From Mycobacterium sp. M26 (GTDB taxonomy: Bacteria > Actinomycetota > Actinomycetes > Mycobacteriales > Mycobacteriaceae): a stretch of DNA of 64,000 nucleotides. Positions 1 through 7,410 of this stretch are shown here, one piece after another. A model generated the notes under the pieces. It saw only the letters and a program-made list of their open reading frames with translations, did no database searches and was not told the DNA's origin. The translations under genes were made by a program, and so were the position numbers. Where the stretch lies: positions 1,649,716 to 1,713,715 of the forward strand of contig NZ_LN929908.1 in NCBI RefSeq assembly GCF_001494595.1. Direction: 5' to 3'. The first letter of the stretch is position 1, and the number at the start of each line of letters is the position of its first letter.

Positions 1-6
1 CTTTCG

Positions 7-207
7 ATGCTCGCGAACGCTGAGCGTTTGCGAGAGCTTATCCCAGACGGCGCAGAGTCGGCGCTGGCTCTTGCGCGGGAAATCACCGGCTTCGTCGACC
101 GAGAATTACGAACGGTGACGCTCTCGGATGGCACTGGGGTCCTCCTCGGTGACGATAACGAGGCGACCGACGATGAGATCCGCGAGGCGTTCGACGGCGA
201 GGACTGA
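7..207 (+). CDS. Small acidic hypothetical protein, possibly 5'-truncated by the window edge
   Basis: A 66-residue acidic frame opening at an ATG seven bases into the window; the frame is also open to the left edge, so the true start may lie outside. I do not recognise the family. The C-terminus is rich in Asp and Glu (GDDNEATDDEIREAFDGED). It lies to the left of the tRNA-Val remnant at 416-460, so it probably belongs to an integrated element rather than to the conserved chromosome. No partner gene is visible. Confidence 0.4.
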   Translation: MLANAERLRELIPDGAESALALAREITGFVDRELRTVTLSDGTGVLLGDDNEATDDEIREAFDGED

Positions 208-415
208 AGAATGTGGACCGGCTCATTGGCTCACTAGAGGTTGTCCTCTGGTTCCACAAGGAACAAAACTGACCCCCCGTTGTGCCGAGGGTGTGCCAAG
301 AGAGGCAAGAACAGACGATTGTCCGTCGACGTAGTGGAACGGCTACGACGCCCTCAGCTGCATAGACTCGGATCGGACGCATCAGACTAGACGCCACGAA
401 TATCTCAACAAACCC

Positions 416-460
416 TTTACACACCAGCGGTCGGGGGTTCGAAACCCTCCGCGCCCACCA
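416..460 (+). other. 3' half of a tRNA-Val(TAC) gene, probable attachment-site remnant
   Basis: The bases fold as the 3' half of a canonical tRNA: anticodon loop TTTACAC (416-422, anticodon TAC), anticodon-stem 3' strand ACCAG (423-427), five-base variable loop (428-432), T arm GGGGG-TTCGAAA-CCCTC (433-449), acceptor strand CGCGCCC (450-456), discriminator A and encoded CCA (458-460). The 5' stem partner CTGGT is absent (AACCC is there instead), and no acceptor 5' strand GGGCGCG lies at the right distance upstream. This is what integration at a tRNA 3' end leaves behind. The intact gene would lie left of the window. Confidence 0.75.
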
Positions 461-464
461 CATC

Positions 465-845
465 TCAGTCCAGTTCGGCGAGAGCCTTTCGGGCTGCTTC
501 CAGTTCGGCCTCCAGTGCCGCCACCCGGGCGGCCTGCTGGCGGCGGGCCTCGTCGATCACCTCGTCGATGGGCCCCGAGAGATCCTCGTGCAGTTCCTTG
601 GCCGCCCGCGATACCGCCGCGGCGGCGACTGCCAGATCACGGGCCAGGTAGCTGCTGCCCTGCTTGAGTTCCGCGCGCCACTCACCGTCGGCGGTGCCGG
701 TCACCGTGAGGGTGAGCTCGAGAGTCTTGGCTTTCTTGCCGGGCCCGCGTTTGGCGGGAGCCTTGGCGGGGGCGGATTCGCTGGCTTCGGCGACCGGGCT
801 GTCGACCGAATGCAGCAGCGGCGGGGTGAGGGTCTCTACAGTCAT
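465..845 (-). CDS. DUF6319-type conserved actinobacterial protein
   Basis: A 126-residue protein with an Ala/Lys/Pro-rich N-terminal tail (about residues 20-40), a short beta-rich middle (LELTLTVTGT, WRAELKQG) and a helical, probably coiled-coil C-terminus rich in Ala, Arg and Glu (about 85-126). It resembles the small conserved mycobacterial proteins classed as DUF6319, whose function is unknown. It starts at ATG 845. It is the first gene of the host backbone to the right of the tRNA remnant. Confidence 0.7.
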   Translation of the reverse strand: MTVETLTPPLLHSVDSPVAEASESAPAKAPAKRGPGKKAKTLELTLTVTGTADGEWRAELKQGSSYLARDLAVAAAAVSRAAKELHEDLSGPIDEVIDEARRQQAARVAALEAELEAARKALAELD

Positions 846-1006
846 CGGGTGGCGCTTTCCTGGTGGATGTCGCCCGTGATGCGGGCCGGGGACACCATTA
901 GAACATCTGTTCGACTTAGTGCCAAGCTTCGGCGCGCCGCCCGCTAATCGGGTTGTGCCTCAAGTGCTTCGACTCTGCGGCCAGGCAGGTATGACAGGCT
1001 AGCGCG

Positions 1007-2200
1007 GTGAACCGCCACGAACCGGACCTGTCAGCGGCGGAACGCACAGCGGCGAGTGCCCTGCTGGTGCTCGCGGTGGTCCTGGTGGCGATCAATCTGC
1101 GTCCGGCGGTCACCAGCGTCGGTCCCGTCCTGGGCGACATGCAGCGGGCCATGGGCGCGTCGGCCGTCTGGGCCGGCGTGCTGACGGCCCTGCCCGGGTT
1201 GTGCTTCGCGGGGGCGGGCCTGGCGGCGGCACACGTGTCGCGCCGATTCGGGCTGTTTCGTTCGATCAGTCTGGCGCTGGTCGCTGTGGTTGTCGGTCTG
1301 CTGATCCGCGTGGTCGATGGGCCGTGGGTCGTCATCGGCGGAACGCTGATCGCGACTTCGGGGATCGCCGTCATCAACGTGCTCATTCCGGCGGTCATCA
1401 AAGAGTCGTTTCCCGCTCGCCTGGGCATGATGACCGGGATCTACACCGCGGCGCTCCAAGGGGGAGGGGCGCTGGGCTCGGCCGCTACGCCGCCGCTGGA
1501 AACTCTGGGTGGTGGGTGGCGGCCGGCGCTGGGCAGCTGGGCCCTGCTGGCGGCCGCCGCATTGGCCTTGTGGCTCATGGCTTCCCGTCGTGACGACCCT
1601 GCGCCGGACCGCACCGACGTGCCGGTCGCGCGTCGCTCACTCCTGCGCAACCGGCTGGCCTGGACCATCACGCTGTTCTTTGGAACGCAGGCGATGCTGG
1701 CCTACATCATGCTGGGCTGGTTGCCCGAGGTGTTCATCGATCACGGCGTGAGCAAGACGAACGCCGGACTGCTGGTCGGGCTGCTCTCGGTGATCGCCGT
1801 GCCGATCAGCCTGATCCTCGCGCCAATCGCTGCCAGAGGTAGCCATCAGAGTGGCTGGATCGCAGCCCTGGGCGTGGCCGGCGTCGCCGGTGTGGTGGGG
1901 CTGCTCGTCGCGCCCGATTTCAGTCCGCTGCTGTGGAGCTTCCTGGTCGGTGTCGGCATGAGCGTGTTCTCGTTGGCGCTGACGGTGATCGGATTGCGGG
2001 CCCGCACACATGAGGACACGGTGCAACTCTCGGCGATGGTCCAAGGATTCGGGTATCTGCTCGCCGGGATCGGGCCGTTCCTGTTCGGGATGCTCCACGA
2101 TGTGTCCGGTGGCTGGACGGTTCCCTGGCTGCTGGTTCTGGCCGTCTACGCCGTCCAGATCGTCACGGGCGTGCTGGCTGGGCGCAATCGCTACGTCTGA
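1007..2200 (+). CDS. CynX/NimT-like MFS transporter
   Basis: A 397-residue integral membrane protein with about 12 hydrophobic segments. The N-terminal motif NLRPAVTSVGP and the gate between helices 2 and 3 (AHVSRRFGLFR) fit the CynX/NimT group of the major facilitator superfamily (cyanate and nitroimidazole exporters). The substrate cannot be read from sequence. The start is GTG 1007, directly after the promoter-sized gap from the divergent gene at 845. A strong hairpin follows the stop. Confidence 0.8.
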   Translation: MNRHEPDLSAAERTAASALLVLAVVLVAINLRPAVTSVGPVLGDMQRAMGASAVWAGVLTALPGLCFAGAGLAAAHVSRRFGLFRSISLALVAVVVGLLIRVVDGPWVVIGGTLIATSGIAVINVLIPAVIKESFPARLGMMTGIYTAALQGGGALGSAATPPLETLGGGWRPALGSWALLAAAALALWLMASRRDDPAPDRTDVPVARRSLLRNRLAWTITLFFGTQAMLAYIMLGWLPEVFIDHGVSKTNAGLLVGLLSVIAVPISLILAPIAARGSHQSGWIAALGVAGVAGVVGLLVAPDFSPLLWSFLVGVGMSVFSLALTVIGLRARTHEDTVQLSAMVQGFGYLLAGIGPFLFGMLHDVSGGWTVPWLLVLAVYAVQIVTGVLAGRNRYV

Positions 2201-2220
2201 GTGGGAAGTGCTGAACGCCG

Positions 2221-2254
2221 CGAGCCCGCCCGGTGATCGTCACGGGCGGGCTCG
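2221..2254. terminator. Bidirectional hairpin between convergent genes
   Basis: A perfect 12-bp inverted repeat, CGAGCCCGCCCG (2221-2232) and its complement (2243-2254), with a 10-nt loop. It sits between the MFS stop (2200) and the stop of the small secreted gene (2270), so it can serve both strands. There is no U tract, as is usual in mycobacteria. Confidence 0.65.
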
Positions 2255-2269
2255 GGCGGGTTCGGTGGG

Positions 2270-2509
2270 TCAGCTACCGGCGTAGCAGCGCTCGTCGCCG
2301 TTGTCGTTGATCCAGCAGTTGTTGCTGATGAAGTGGGCGCCGGGGCCGGGCAGGTTGAGTACGCAGGTGCCGTTCTCCAGGTGGTAGCCGTAGCCACAGC
2401 CGTCGGCGGCATTCGCAGCGGGGGCGAAGCCGAGGCCCATCGCGAGCGCGCCGGTGGCCAGAGCACCGGTGAAGAGTCCTGCGGCCCGCTTGGTGATCTT
2501 GCTGTTCAT
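2270..2509 (-). CDS. Small secreted four-cysteine protein, copy 1
   Basis: A 79-residue preprotein. The basic N-region (MNSKITKR), hydrophobic core and APAANA cleavage site at about residue 34 form a Sec signal peptide. The mature part is about 45 residues with four cysteines (38, 49, 65, 75), motifs GCGYGYHL and CWINDNGDERCY, and a PGPGA turn; two disulphides are likely. It is a close paralogue of the gene at 2741-2977. The start at ATG 2509 gives the canonical signal peptide, whereas the longer frame upstream does not. I know no function for the family. Confidence 0.75.
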   Translation of the reverse strand: MNSKITKRAAGLFTGALATGALAMGLGFAPAANAADGCGYGYHLENGTCVLNLPGPGAHFISNNCWINDNGDERCYAGS

Positions 2510-2643
2510 GGTTTTCTCCAGGGTTGTTCGTTGTTCTTTGGTTGGTGGGCGTTCGGGGTGTTCTCGAACGTCGAGATGAATAGTGCGCCCGCTCACAGTC
2601 GCTGTATGTCCCCCTGCCGGCCATTGCATGTGATGAACCTCGG

Positions 2644-2661
2644 GTCCCCCGATCGGTGGAC
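2644..2661. promoter_or_regulatory. Palindromic candidate operator upstream of copy 1
   Basis: GTCCCCCGATCGGTGGAC, an imperfect palindrome centred on CCGATCGG, about 135 bp upstream of the small secreted gene starting at 2509. The same core recurs at 3090-3111 upstream of the paralogue. A second shared block (CGAGATGAATA-TGCGCC, around 2571 and 3020) probably marks the promoter. Confidence 0.45.
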
Positions 2662-2690
2662 AGCTCAGCCAAAGGCGCTGGCGCACAACA

Positions 2691-2727
2691 CAATTCTGCC
2701 CGGACCCTCAGGGCCCGGGCAGAATTG
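2691..2727 (-). terminator. Strong hairpin after small secreted copy 2
   Basis: A perfect 13-bp stem, CAATTCTGCCCGG (2691-2703) with its complement (2715-2727), and an 11-nt loop. It lies just past the stop of the gene ending at 2741 (minus strand) and separates the two paralogues, so they are probably separate transcripts. Confidence 0.65.
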
Positions 2728-2740
2728 GTCAGTTGTTGGC

Positions 2741-2977
2741 TCAGTAGCAGCGCTGATCACCGTTGTCGTTGATCCAGCAGTTCGGGTGGCCGGGGTCGGC
2801 CTGTGCGCCCGGGCCGGGCGCGTTGGCCACGCAGCTTCCGCCGTCGAGGTGGTAGCCGTAGCCGCAGCCGTTGGCGGCGCTGGCGGTCGGCGCGAAGCCG
2901 AGGCCGAGGGCGAGCCCGCCGGTGGCCAGTGCGCCGGCCAGCAGTCCTACCACGCGCTTTGAGATCTCAGCAGTCAT
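2741..2977 (-). CDS. Small secreted four-cysteine protein, copy 2
   Basis: A 78-residue paralogue of the gene at 2270-2509: signal peptide MTAEISKRVVGLLAG... with cleavage near PTASA-A, then GCGYGYHL, PGPGA and CWINDNGDQRCY. The four cysteines are kept at matching positions, with a short insert (QADPGHPN) before the third. The start at ATG 2977 aligns with copy 1. The upstream region is also shared, so promoter and gene appear to have been duplicated together. Confidence 0.75.
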   Translation of the reverse strand: MTAEISKRVVGLLAGALATGGLALGLGFAPTASAANGCGYGYHLDGGSCVANAPGPGAQADPGHPNCWINDNGDQRCY

Positions 2978-3089
2978 TGTGTCCTCCAGGTCTTGGGTCC
3001 GCCCTCCCATGAGCGGCTCGAGATGAATATTGCGCCGCCGCCACCGGTGTCGTCTGTCCGCCAAGTGGGCCCTGAACTGGACGAATCGC

Positions 3090-3111
3090 GTGTCCCCCGA
3101 TCGGTGGACAC
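3090..3111. promoter_or_regulatory. 22-bp palindromic candidate operator
   Basis: The outer arms GTGTCC and GGACAC flank CCGATCGG; only the two bases next to the core break the symmetry. It lies about 110 bp upstream of the small secreted gene that starts at 2977 and 84 bp upstream of the divergent DUF4185 gene (3195), so it could control both. It matches the site at 2644-2661. Confidence 0.5.
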
Positions 3112-3194
3112 GGCCGTTTCTGACACGTTCGACAATCAACCCCGGATCGTGATCGCGGCAGCCAATACTGGACGGGCGATCAAGGGGGTAGTGC

Positions 3195-4820
3195 ATGCGA
3201 ACAGCGGCGTACGTAGGCCGAATCGGCGGGCTGGCGATAGCTCTGGGTGTGGGCACCGCACTGGCCACCGGCACCGGGATTGCCGCGGCCGATTCCGGTG
3301 ACTCCACGTCCAGTTCGTCCTCGACGGCCCACTCGCCGCGCCACCAACGCACCGCCGCCAAGCCCACCGCGGCCAAGCCGGCGAGAGCGGCGGCCACCAC
3401 CACGGCCAGAGCGGCTGCCGCCGCCGACACCATCGACACACCGAAAGCGCTGCCCCGCAGCGCTTCCCGTAGCACCGGCCGGTTCGCCCCCAACCGCCCC
3501 GCCGCCCCGGTCGACCCAACTCCGTTGATCGCGTTCGCATCCTCCCGTAGCACCGGCCGGTTCGCCCCCAACCGCCCCGCCGCCCCGGTCGACCCAACTC
3601 CGTTGATCGCGTTGGCATCCTGGACCCGCCGCGATCCGGAGACCGCCGCCGTGACCGCGGTGACGTCGGCGCCGGTCACCACGAGAGTCGGCTGGGTCAC
3701 CGGACCCGGCAACGGCACGTCGGCCCGGTTCGGTATCTACGGCACCGACGTCGGGATCATGTGGGACAACGGCATGACCGGCGACCAGCACCAGGTGCTG
3801 ATGATCTTCGGCGACACCTTCAGCGGCCCCAACCAGAGCGGCGTGTGGCGGTCGAACGTGCTACTGCGCACCACCGACCCGATCACCCGTGCCTTCGCGA
3901 CCGGCTCGCTCACCGACCCCTTCGCGGGCTCGCCGTTGACCTCCACCGGTATCTCCAAGCAGGTGATCCGCGGCAATGCCAGCTATCTGGGCCTGTTCGG
4001 CTCCGAGGTGACGATCATCCCGACCGCGGCGATCTCGGTGCCCTACGACAACACCTATGGCGCGCGGCAATACTTCAACTTCATGTCGGTGCGCTCGTGG
4101 GACTTCGGCGGGCAGTGGACCACCAACTACTCGGCGATCGCCTACTCCGACGACAACGGGCAGAACTGGACGGTGGCCCCGCAGACCATCCGGGCCGCCA
4201 GCTGGCTGCGCTCCAGCCGGTCATTCGTCTACGGAAATCAGAACTTTCAGCAGGGGGCCTACGTCAAGCCGCCCGCCGACTCCGCGGACGCGGGCTACGT
4301 CTACTCCTACGGAACGCCCTCGGGCCGGATGGGTTCGGCCTACCTCTCCCGGGTCAAGGAAGCCGACATCCTCGACCTCACCCAGTACGAGTACTGGAAC
4401 GGCTCCTCGTGGACCATCAACGACCCGGCCGCCGCGGTGCCGATCCTGCCGCCGACCTCCCAGAACCAGAACGCCGGCGGCTTCCTGGGACAGCTCGGTC
4501 TGTTCTTCGGAAGCTGGGTGGCAGGCGTATTCGGTGTCGGCGGACCCAACGGGCATGTCAGCGAAATGTCCGTGCAGTACAACACCTATCTGAACAAGTA
4601 CGTGGCGATGTACTCCGACGGCACCGGCACCGTGGTGATGCGGACGTCGGACTCCCCGCAGGGCACCTGGTCGTCGGCCACCCCACTGGTCACCTCGCTG
4701 CAGTACCCGGGGCTCTACGCCCCGATGATGGACCCGCTGTCCACCGGCCAGGACATCTACTGGAACCTGTCGCTGTGGGGTGACTACAACGTGGTCCTGA
4801 TGAAGACCACGCTGGCCTAG
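3195..4820 (+). CDS. Secreted DUF4185-domain protein
   Basis: A 541-residue exported protein. Residues 1-32 are a signal peptide ending GIAAA. A long low-complexity Ser/Ala/Lys/Pro linker (about 33-145) follows and contains a duplicated 26-residue unit. The rest is a DUF4185 domain, a five-bladed-propeller-like fold related to glycosidases, with typical blocks such as IFGDTFSG, WRSNVLLR, YSDDNGQNW and MYSDGTGT. Activity is unproven. AAGGGGG lies seven bases upstream of ATG 3195. The stop overlaps that of the convergent amidohydrolase at a shared CTAG. Confidence 0.75.
   Translation: MRTAAYVGRIGGLAIALGVGTALATGTGIAAADSGDSTSSSSSTAHSPRHQRTAAKPTAAKPARAAATTTARAAAAADTIDTPKALPRSASRSTGRFAPNRPAAPVDPTPLIAFASSRSTGRFAPNRPAAPVDPTPLIALASWTRRDPETAAVTAVTSAPVTTRVGWVTGPGNGTSARFGIYGTDVGIMWDNGMTGDQHQVLMIFGDTFSGPNQSGVWRSNVLLRTTDPITRAFATGSLTDPFAGSPLTSTGISKQVIRGNASYLGLFGSEVTIIPTAAISVPYDNTYGARQYFNFMSVRSWDFGGQWTTNYSAIAYSDDNGQNWTVAPQTIRAASWLRSSRSFVYGNQNFQQGAYVKPPADSADAGYVYSYGTPSGRMGSAYLSRVKEADILDLTQYEYWNGSSWTINDPAAAVPILPPTSQNQNAGGFLGQLGLFFGSWVAGVFGVGGPNGHVSEMSVQYNTYLNKYVAMYSDGTGTVVMRTSDSPQGTWSSATPLVTSLQYPGLYAPMMDPLSTGQDIYWNLSLWGDYNVVLMKTTLA
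3465..3620 (+). repeat. Two tandem 78-bp in-frame repeats
   Basis: Units 3465-3542 and 3543-3620 are identical except for one base (TTC against TTG, Phe to Leu). Each encodes SRSTGRFAPNRPAAPVDPTP plus LIAxAS. The repeat is in frame and lengthens the linker of the DUF4185 protein. Near-identity implies a recent slippage or unequal-crossover event. Confidence 0.95.
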
Positions 4821-6529
4821 CAGCAGGTGCGGTGTGCCTTATCGTTGAGATGGGTGTGCTCGCCGGCGTCGACACCCTTGACGGCGCCGAGGAAGGCGTC
4901 GAGGTCGATTCGCTTGCCGCTCAACCACGTTCCACTGACCTGAGCCTTCTCGGCCAGCGTCGCGGGATCGACGGTGTACGGGTCGGCCGTCAGCTCGGTG
5001 AAGTCGGCGAGCTTGCCGACGCTGATCGACCCGACGAGGTCCTCACGGTGCAGAGTGCGCGCCGCGTCGATGGTGTGGGCTCGCAGCCCGGCGTCCAGCG
5101 AGATGGCCTGTTCGGGGCCGTGCACGTTGCCCGCCCGGGTTCGCCGGCTGACCGCGGTCTGGATGTTGAGCACCGGGGTGGGCGGGGACACCGAGCCGTC
5201 GTTGTGCAGTGACACCACCGCGCCACTGGCGACCGCGTCGCCGAAGGCCTGCCACCGGCTGCCGTGCTCGTGGTCGAAGAGCTTGCCGTCCAACAGCTCT
5301 CCCCAGTAGTAGTACTGGAACGGCGCCATCGAGATGTAGACGCCCAGGGCGGCCGCACGCTCGAACTGAGCTCGGGTGCCGGCCCCCAGATGTTCCAGCC
5401 GCCAGCGGTGATCGGTGCCGATCAGGTTGTAGCGGTGCAGCGCAGCCTCGTAGGCATCCAGCGCCAGATCGATCGCCAGATCACCGTTGGCGTGGAACGC
5501 CATCTGCCAGCCGGCCGGCGCGGCCTTGTCCAGCGTGGCGTCGAGCTGTTCTCGGCTGTAGTTCATCGATCCGATCCCACCGGCCACCGCGGGATCGATC
5601 CCGGCGTCGCGGGTGGTCTCGTTGCTCAGGTACGGAAAGGAGATCGCGATATTGCCGATCCACGGCGAGCCGTCGGTCCACAGCTTGACGCCGCGCTTGA
5701 CCAGCATGGCCTCACCCGCGGCGAAGCTCTCCGGCTCGGTGAAGCCATCCGAGGTCGACATCTCCCACATGCTGATCCGCAGCGGACACGACGGTGCGGC
5801 GGCCAGTGCCTCGTAGGCGGGTTTGAGCGCCCGGTCGTAGGTCATGTCCGAGGTGGAGGTGTAGCCGCCACGCGCCATCGTCGCGTAGTACTCCGCGGCG
5901 CTGACCAGCGGATTGCCGCCGATCTGTGTCATCACGGGCGCGGCGATGGACATGATGGCCGGGGTTTCGAAGGCCTGCCCGTTGAGGCTGCCGTCGGGAT
6001 TGCGGCCGAACCGGCCGCCGACCGGATCCGGCGGGACCGTCACGTCCCAGCCGTTGCGCTTGATCAGCGCGGTGTTGAAATACGCGCCGTGCCCGGAGTT
6101 GTCGGTGATGACCGCGATCCGGTCGCCGAAGATCCGGTCGAGTTCGTCGACCCTGGGGGAGGGCCGGCCGTGCAGCAGGGCGTCGAACCCGGCGAACAGC
6201 AGCGGGGTGGCCGGGTCGGTGGTGGCGATCGCGTCGGTGATGATCGCCTCGGCATCGGCCCATGACGGCGCCACCCAGGGTGCGATCGAGCGGGCGGGCG
6301 GTTGGGTGGCCACCCCACTCATCACCGGATGGCTGTGCGGTTCGATGAATCCGGGCAGCAGCGCGGCCACCCCGGTGTCGACGACTTCGGCGTCCGGGCT
6401 TGCTGCCCGGCACTCGTCGAGCGACCCCACTGCCGTGATCCGCCCGTCGGTGATAGCGACGGCCTGCGCCCGCGGACGGTCCGGATCCATCGTGATGATC
6501 GTTGCGGCCGTGAGTATCTGGCTGGACAT
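4817..6529 (-). CDS. Amidohydrolase family protein (YtcJ-like)
   Basis: A 570-residue member of the amidohydrolase-3 group of the metal-dependent hydrolase superfamily. It opens with a beta-sandwich start (ILTAATIITMDP), then the metal-binding GFIEPHSHP (about residue 71), later catalytic His and Asp blocks (MAFHANGD, LHNDGS) and the C-terminal GSISVGKLADF typical of the family. The substrate is unknown; relatives cleave amide or formyl bonds of cyclic or acylated compounds. The start at ATG 6529 gives the standard N-terminus; the frame stays open far upstream but overlaps another gene. It follows the MpaB-like gene by 20 bp, so co-transcription is likely. Confidence 0.8.
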   Translation of the reverse strand: MSSQILTAATIITMDPDRPRAQAVAITDGRITAVGSLDECRAASPDAEVVDTGVAALLPGFIEPHSHPVMSGVATQPPARSIAPWVAPSWADAEAIITDAIATTDPATPLLFAGFDALLHGRPSPRVDELDRIFGDRIAVITDNSGHGAYFNTALIKRNGWDVTVPPDPVGGRFGRNPDGSLNGQAFETPAIMSIAAPVMTQIGGNPLVSAAEYYATMARGGYTSTSDMTYDRALKPAYEALAAAPSCPLRISMWEMSTSDGFTEPESFAAGEAMLVKRGVKLWTDGSPWIGNIAISFPYLSNETTRDAGIDPAVAGGIGSMNYSREQLDATLDKAAPAGWQMAFHANGDLAIDLALDAYEAALHRYNLIGTDHRWRLEHLGAGTRAQFERAAALGVYISMAPFQYYYWGELLDGKLFDHEHGSRWQAFGDAVASGAVVSLHNDGSVSPPTPVLNIQTAVSRRTRAGNVHGPEQAISLDAGLRAHTIDAARTLHREDLVGSISVGKLADFTELTADPYTVDPATLAEKAQVSGTWLSGKRIDLDAFLGAVKGVDAGEHTHLNDKAHRTCC

Positions 6530-6549
6530 GTATTCCCCCTCGATGGTGA

Positions 6550-7365
6550 TCAGACGATGCGTTGTCCCAGGCGGGCTCGGGCCCGCATATCCCAGAGATA
6601 CATCTGGTAGCCGAGAATCCAGGCGCGGTGCGGGATCAGCGCGTCGGCCAGCCGAAGCGCGCTGAGTAGCCACTCGAAGCGGCGCTGCTGGGTTTCGCCC
6701 CAGGGCAGCTTCATCATGGCGCGAAACTCCGGGGGCAGGAATCCCGTGGTGGCGAACAGGTTGAAGCGGCCCAGCGTGGCGCGCACCGGCCACGGCATGA
6801 ACGCCATGCCGGCAACACCTTTCAGGTGCTCGCGCACTGGCGGATCGATGGACAGCTCGTCGAGCGAGCGCTTCCAGTACTCGTCGAAGGCCAGCCGGTC
6901 GGCCGGCCACATCGTCTCGCGCACCTGCAGTGTGGTGCCCAGCCGCTTGGCGTCGGCATACACCGCGTCGGCGGCTTCGTCGTCGAGCGGGCCGTGCAGG
7001 AACTCGTGCTGGTCGACGTAGTAGCGGTACAGGCAGGCTGCGACCCACAGCTGCAGCTTCGGGTCGAATGCCCGGTAGGACACCGGGCTGTCCGGCCGCG
7101 AGCGCACCTGGGCGTGCGCGGTGTCCACCGCCGACCGGATCATGGCGCGGTCGGCGTCGGTGCCGATCGTCGCCACCGCCAGGTAGGTGCCGGTCGTGCG
7201 GGCCCGCTTGATCGGGTGCTTGTAGACGTTGCCGCTGTCGACCGGGCTTTCCAGGACGCCGTAGCCCACCCCGGGGTGGGCGAGTTGCATGACGACATTG
7301 GCCGCGGGCAACAACACCGCGGCCGGGTTGAGCAGGTCGGCAACCCGCATCGGGTGTCGCGTCAT
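6550..7365 (-). CDS. MpaB/DUF2236 (Rv2237-like) oxygenase-type protein
   Basis: A 271-residue protein of the ER-bound oxygenase MpaB/latex-clearing DUF2236 family, matching mycobacterial Rv2237, which also sits beside cobD. Visible family blocks are QLAHPGVGYGV (the conserved heme-ligand region in characterised members), YRYYVDQHEF, YWKRSLDEL and GFLPPEFR. Its role in mycobacteria is not established. ATG 7365 is chosen because it leaves a 45-bp divergent promoter region to cobD; ATG 7350 is possible. Confidence 0.8.
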   Translation of the reverse strand: MTRHPMRVADLLNPAAVLLPAANVVMQLAHPGVGYGVLESPVDSGNVYKHPIKRARTTGTYLAVATIGTDADRAMIRSAVDTAHAQVRSRPDSPVSYRAFDPKLQLWVAACLYRYYVDQHEFLHGPLDDEAADAVYADAKRLGTTLQVRETMWPADRLAFDEYWKRSLDELSIDPPVREHLKGVAGMAFMPWPVRATLGRFNLFATTGFLPPEFRAMMKLPWGETQQRRFEWLLSALRLADALIPHRAWILGYQMYLWDMRARARLGQRIV

Positions 7366-7410
7366 CGCGGCCTCATGGGGGCAGTACACCACGTGTGAGA
7401 GAGTGCCGGG

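Noticed and set aside
83..463. 126-codon minus-strand open frame beginning MWWARRVSNPRPLVCKG
   Set aside because: It reads through the tRNA-Val remnant; the VSNPRPLVCKG string is the antisense translation of tRNA T-arm and anticodon sequence, a well-known false gene.
4817..7048. 743-codon extension of the amidohydrolase frame
   Set aside because: Everything upstream of ATG 6529 overlaps the MpaB-like gene in another frame and is Arg/Ala-rich shadow sequence.
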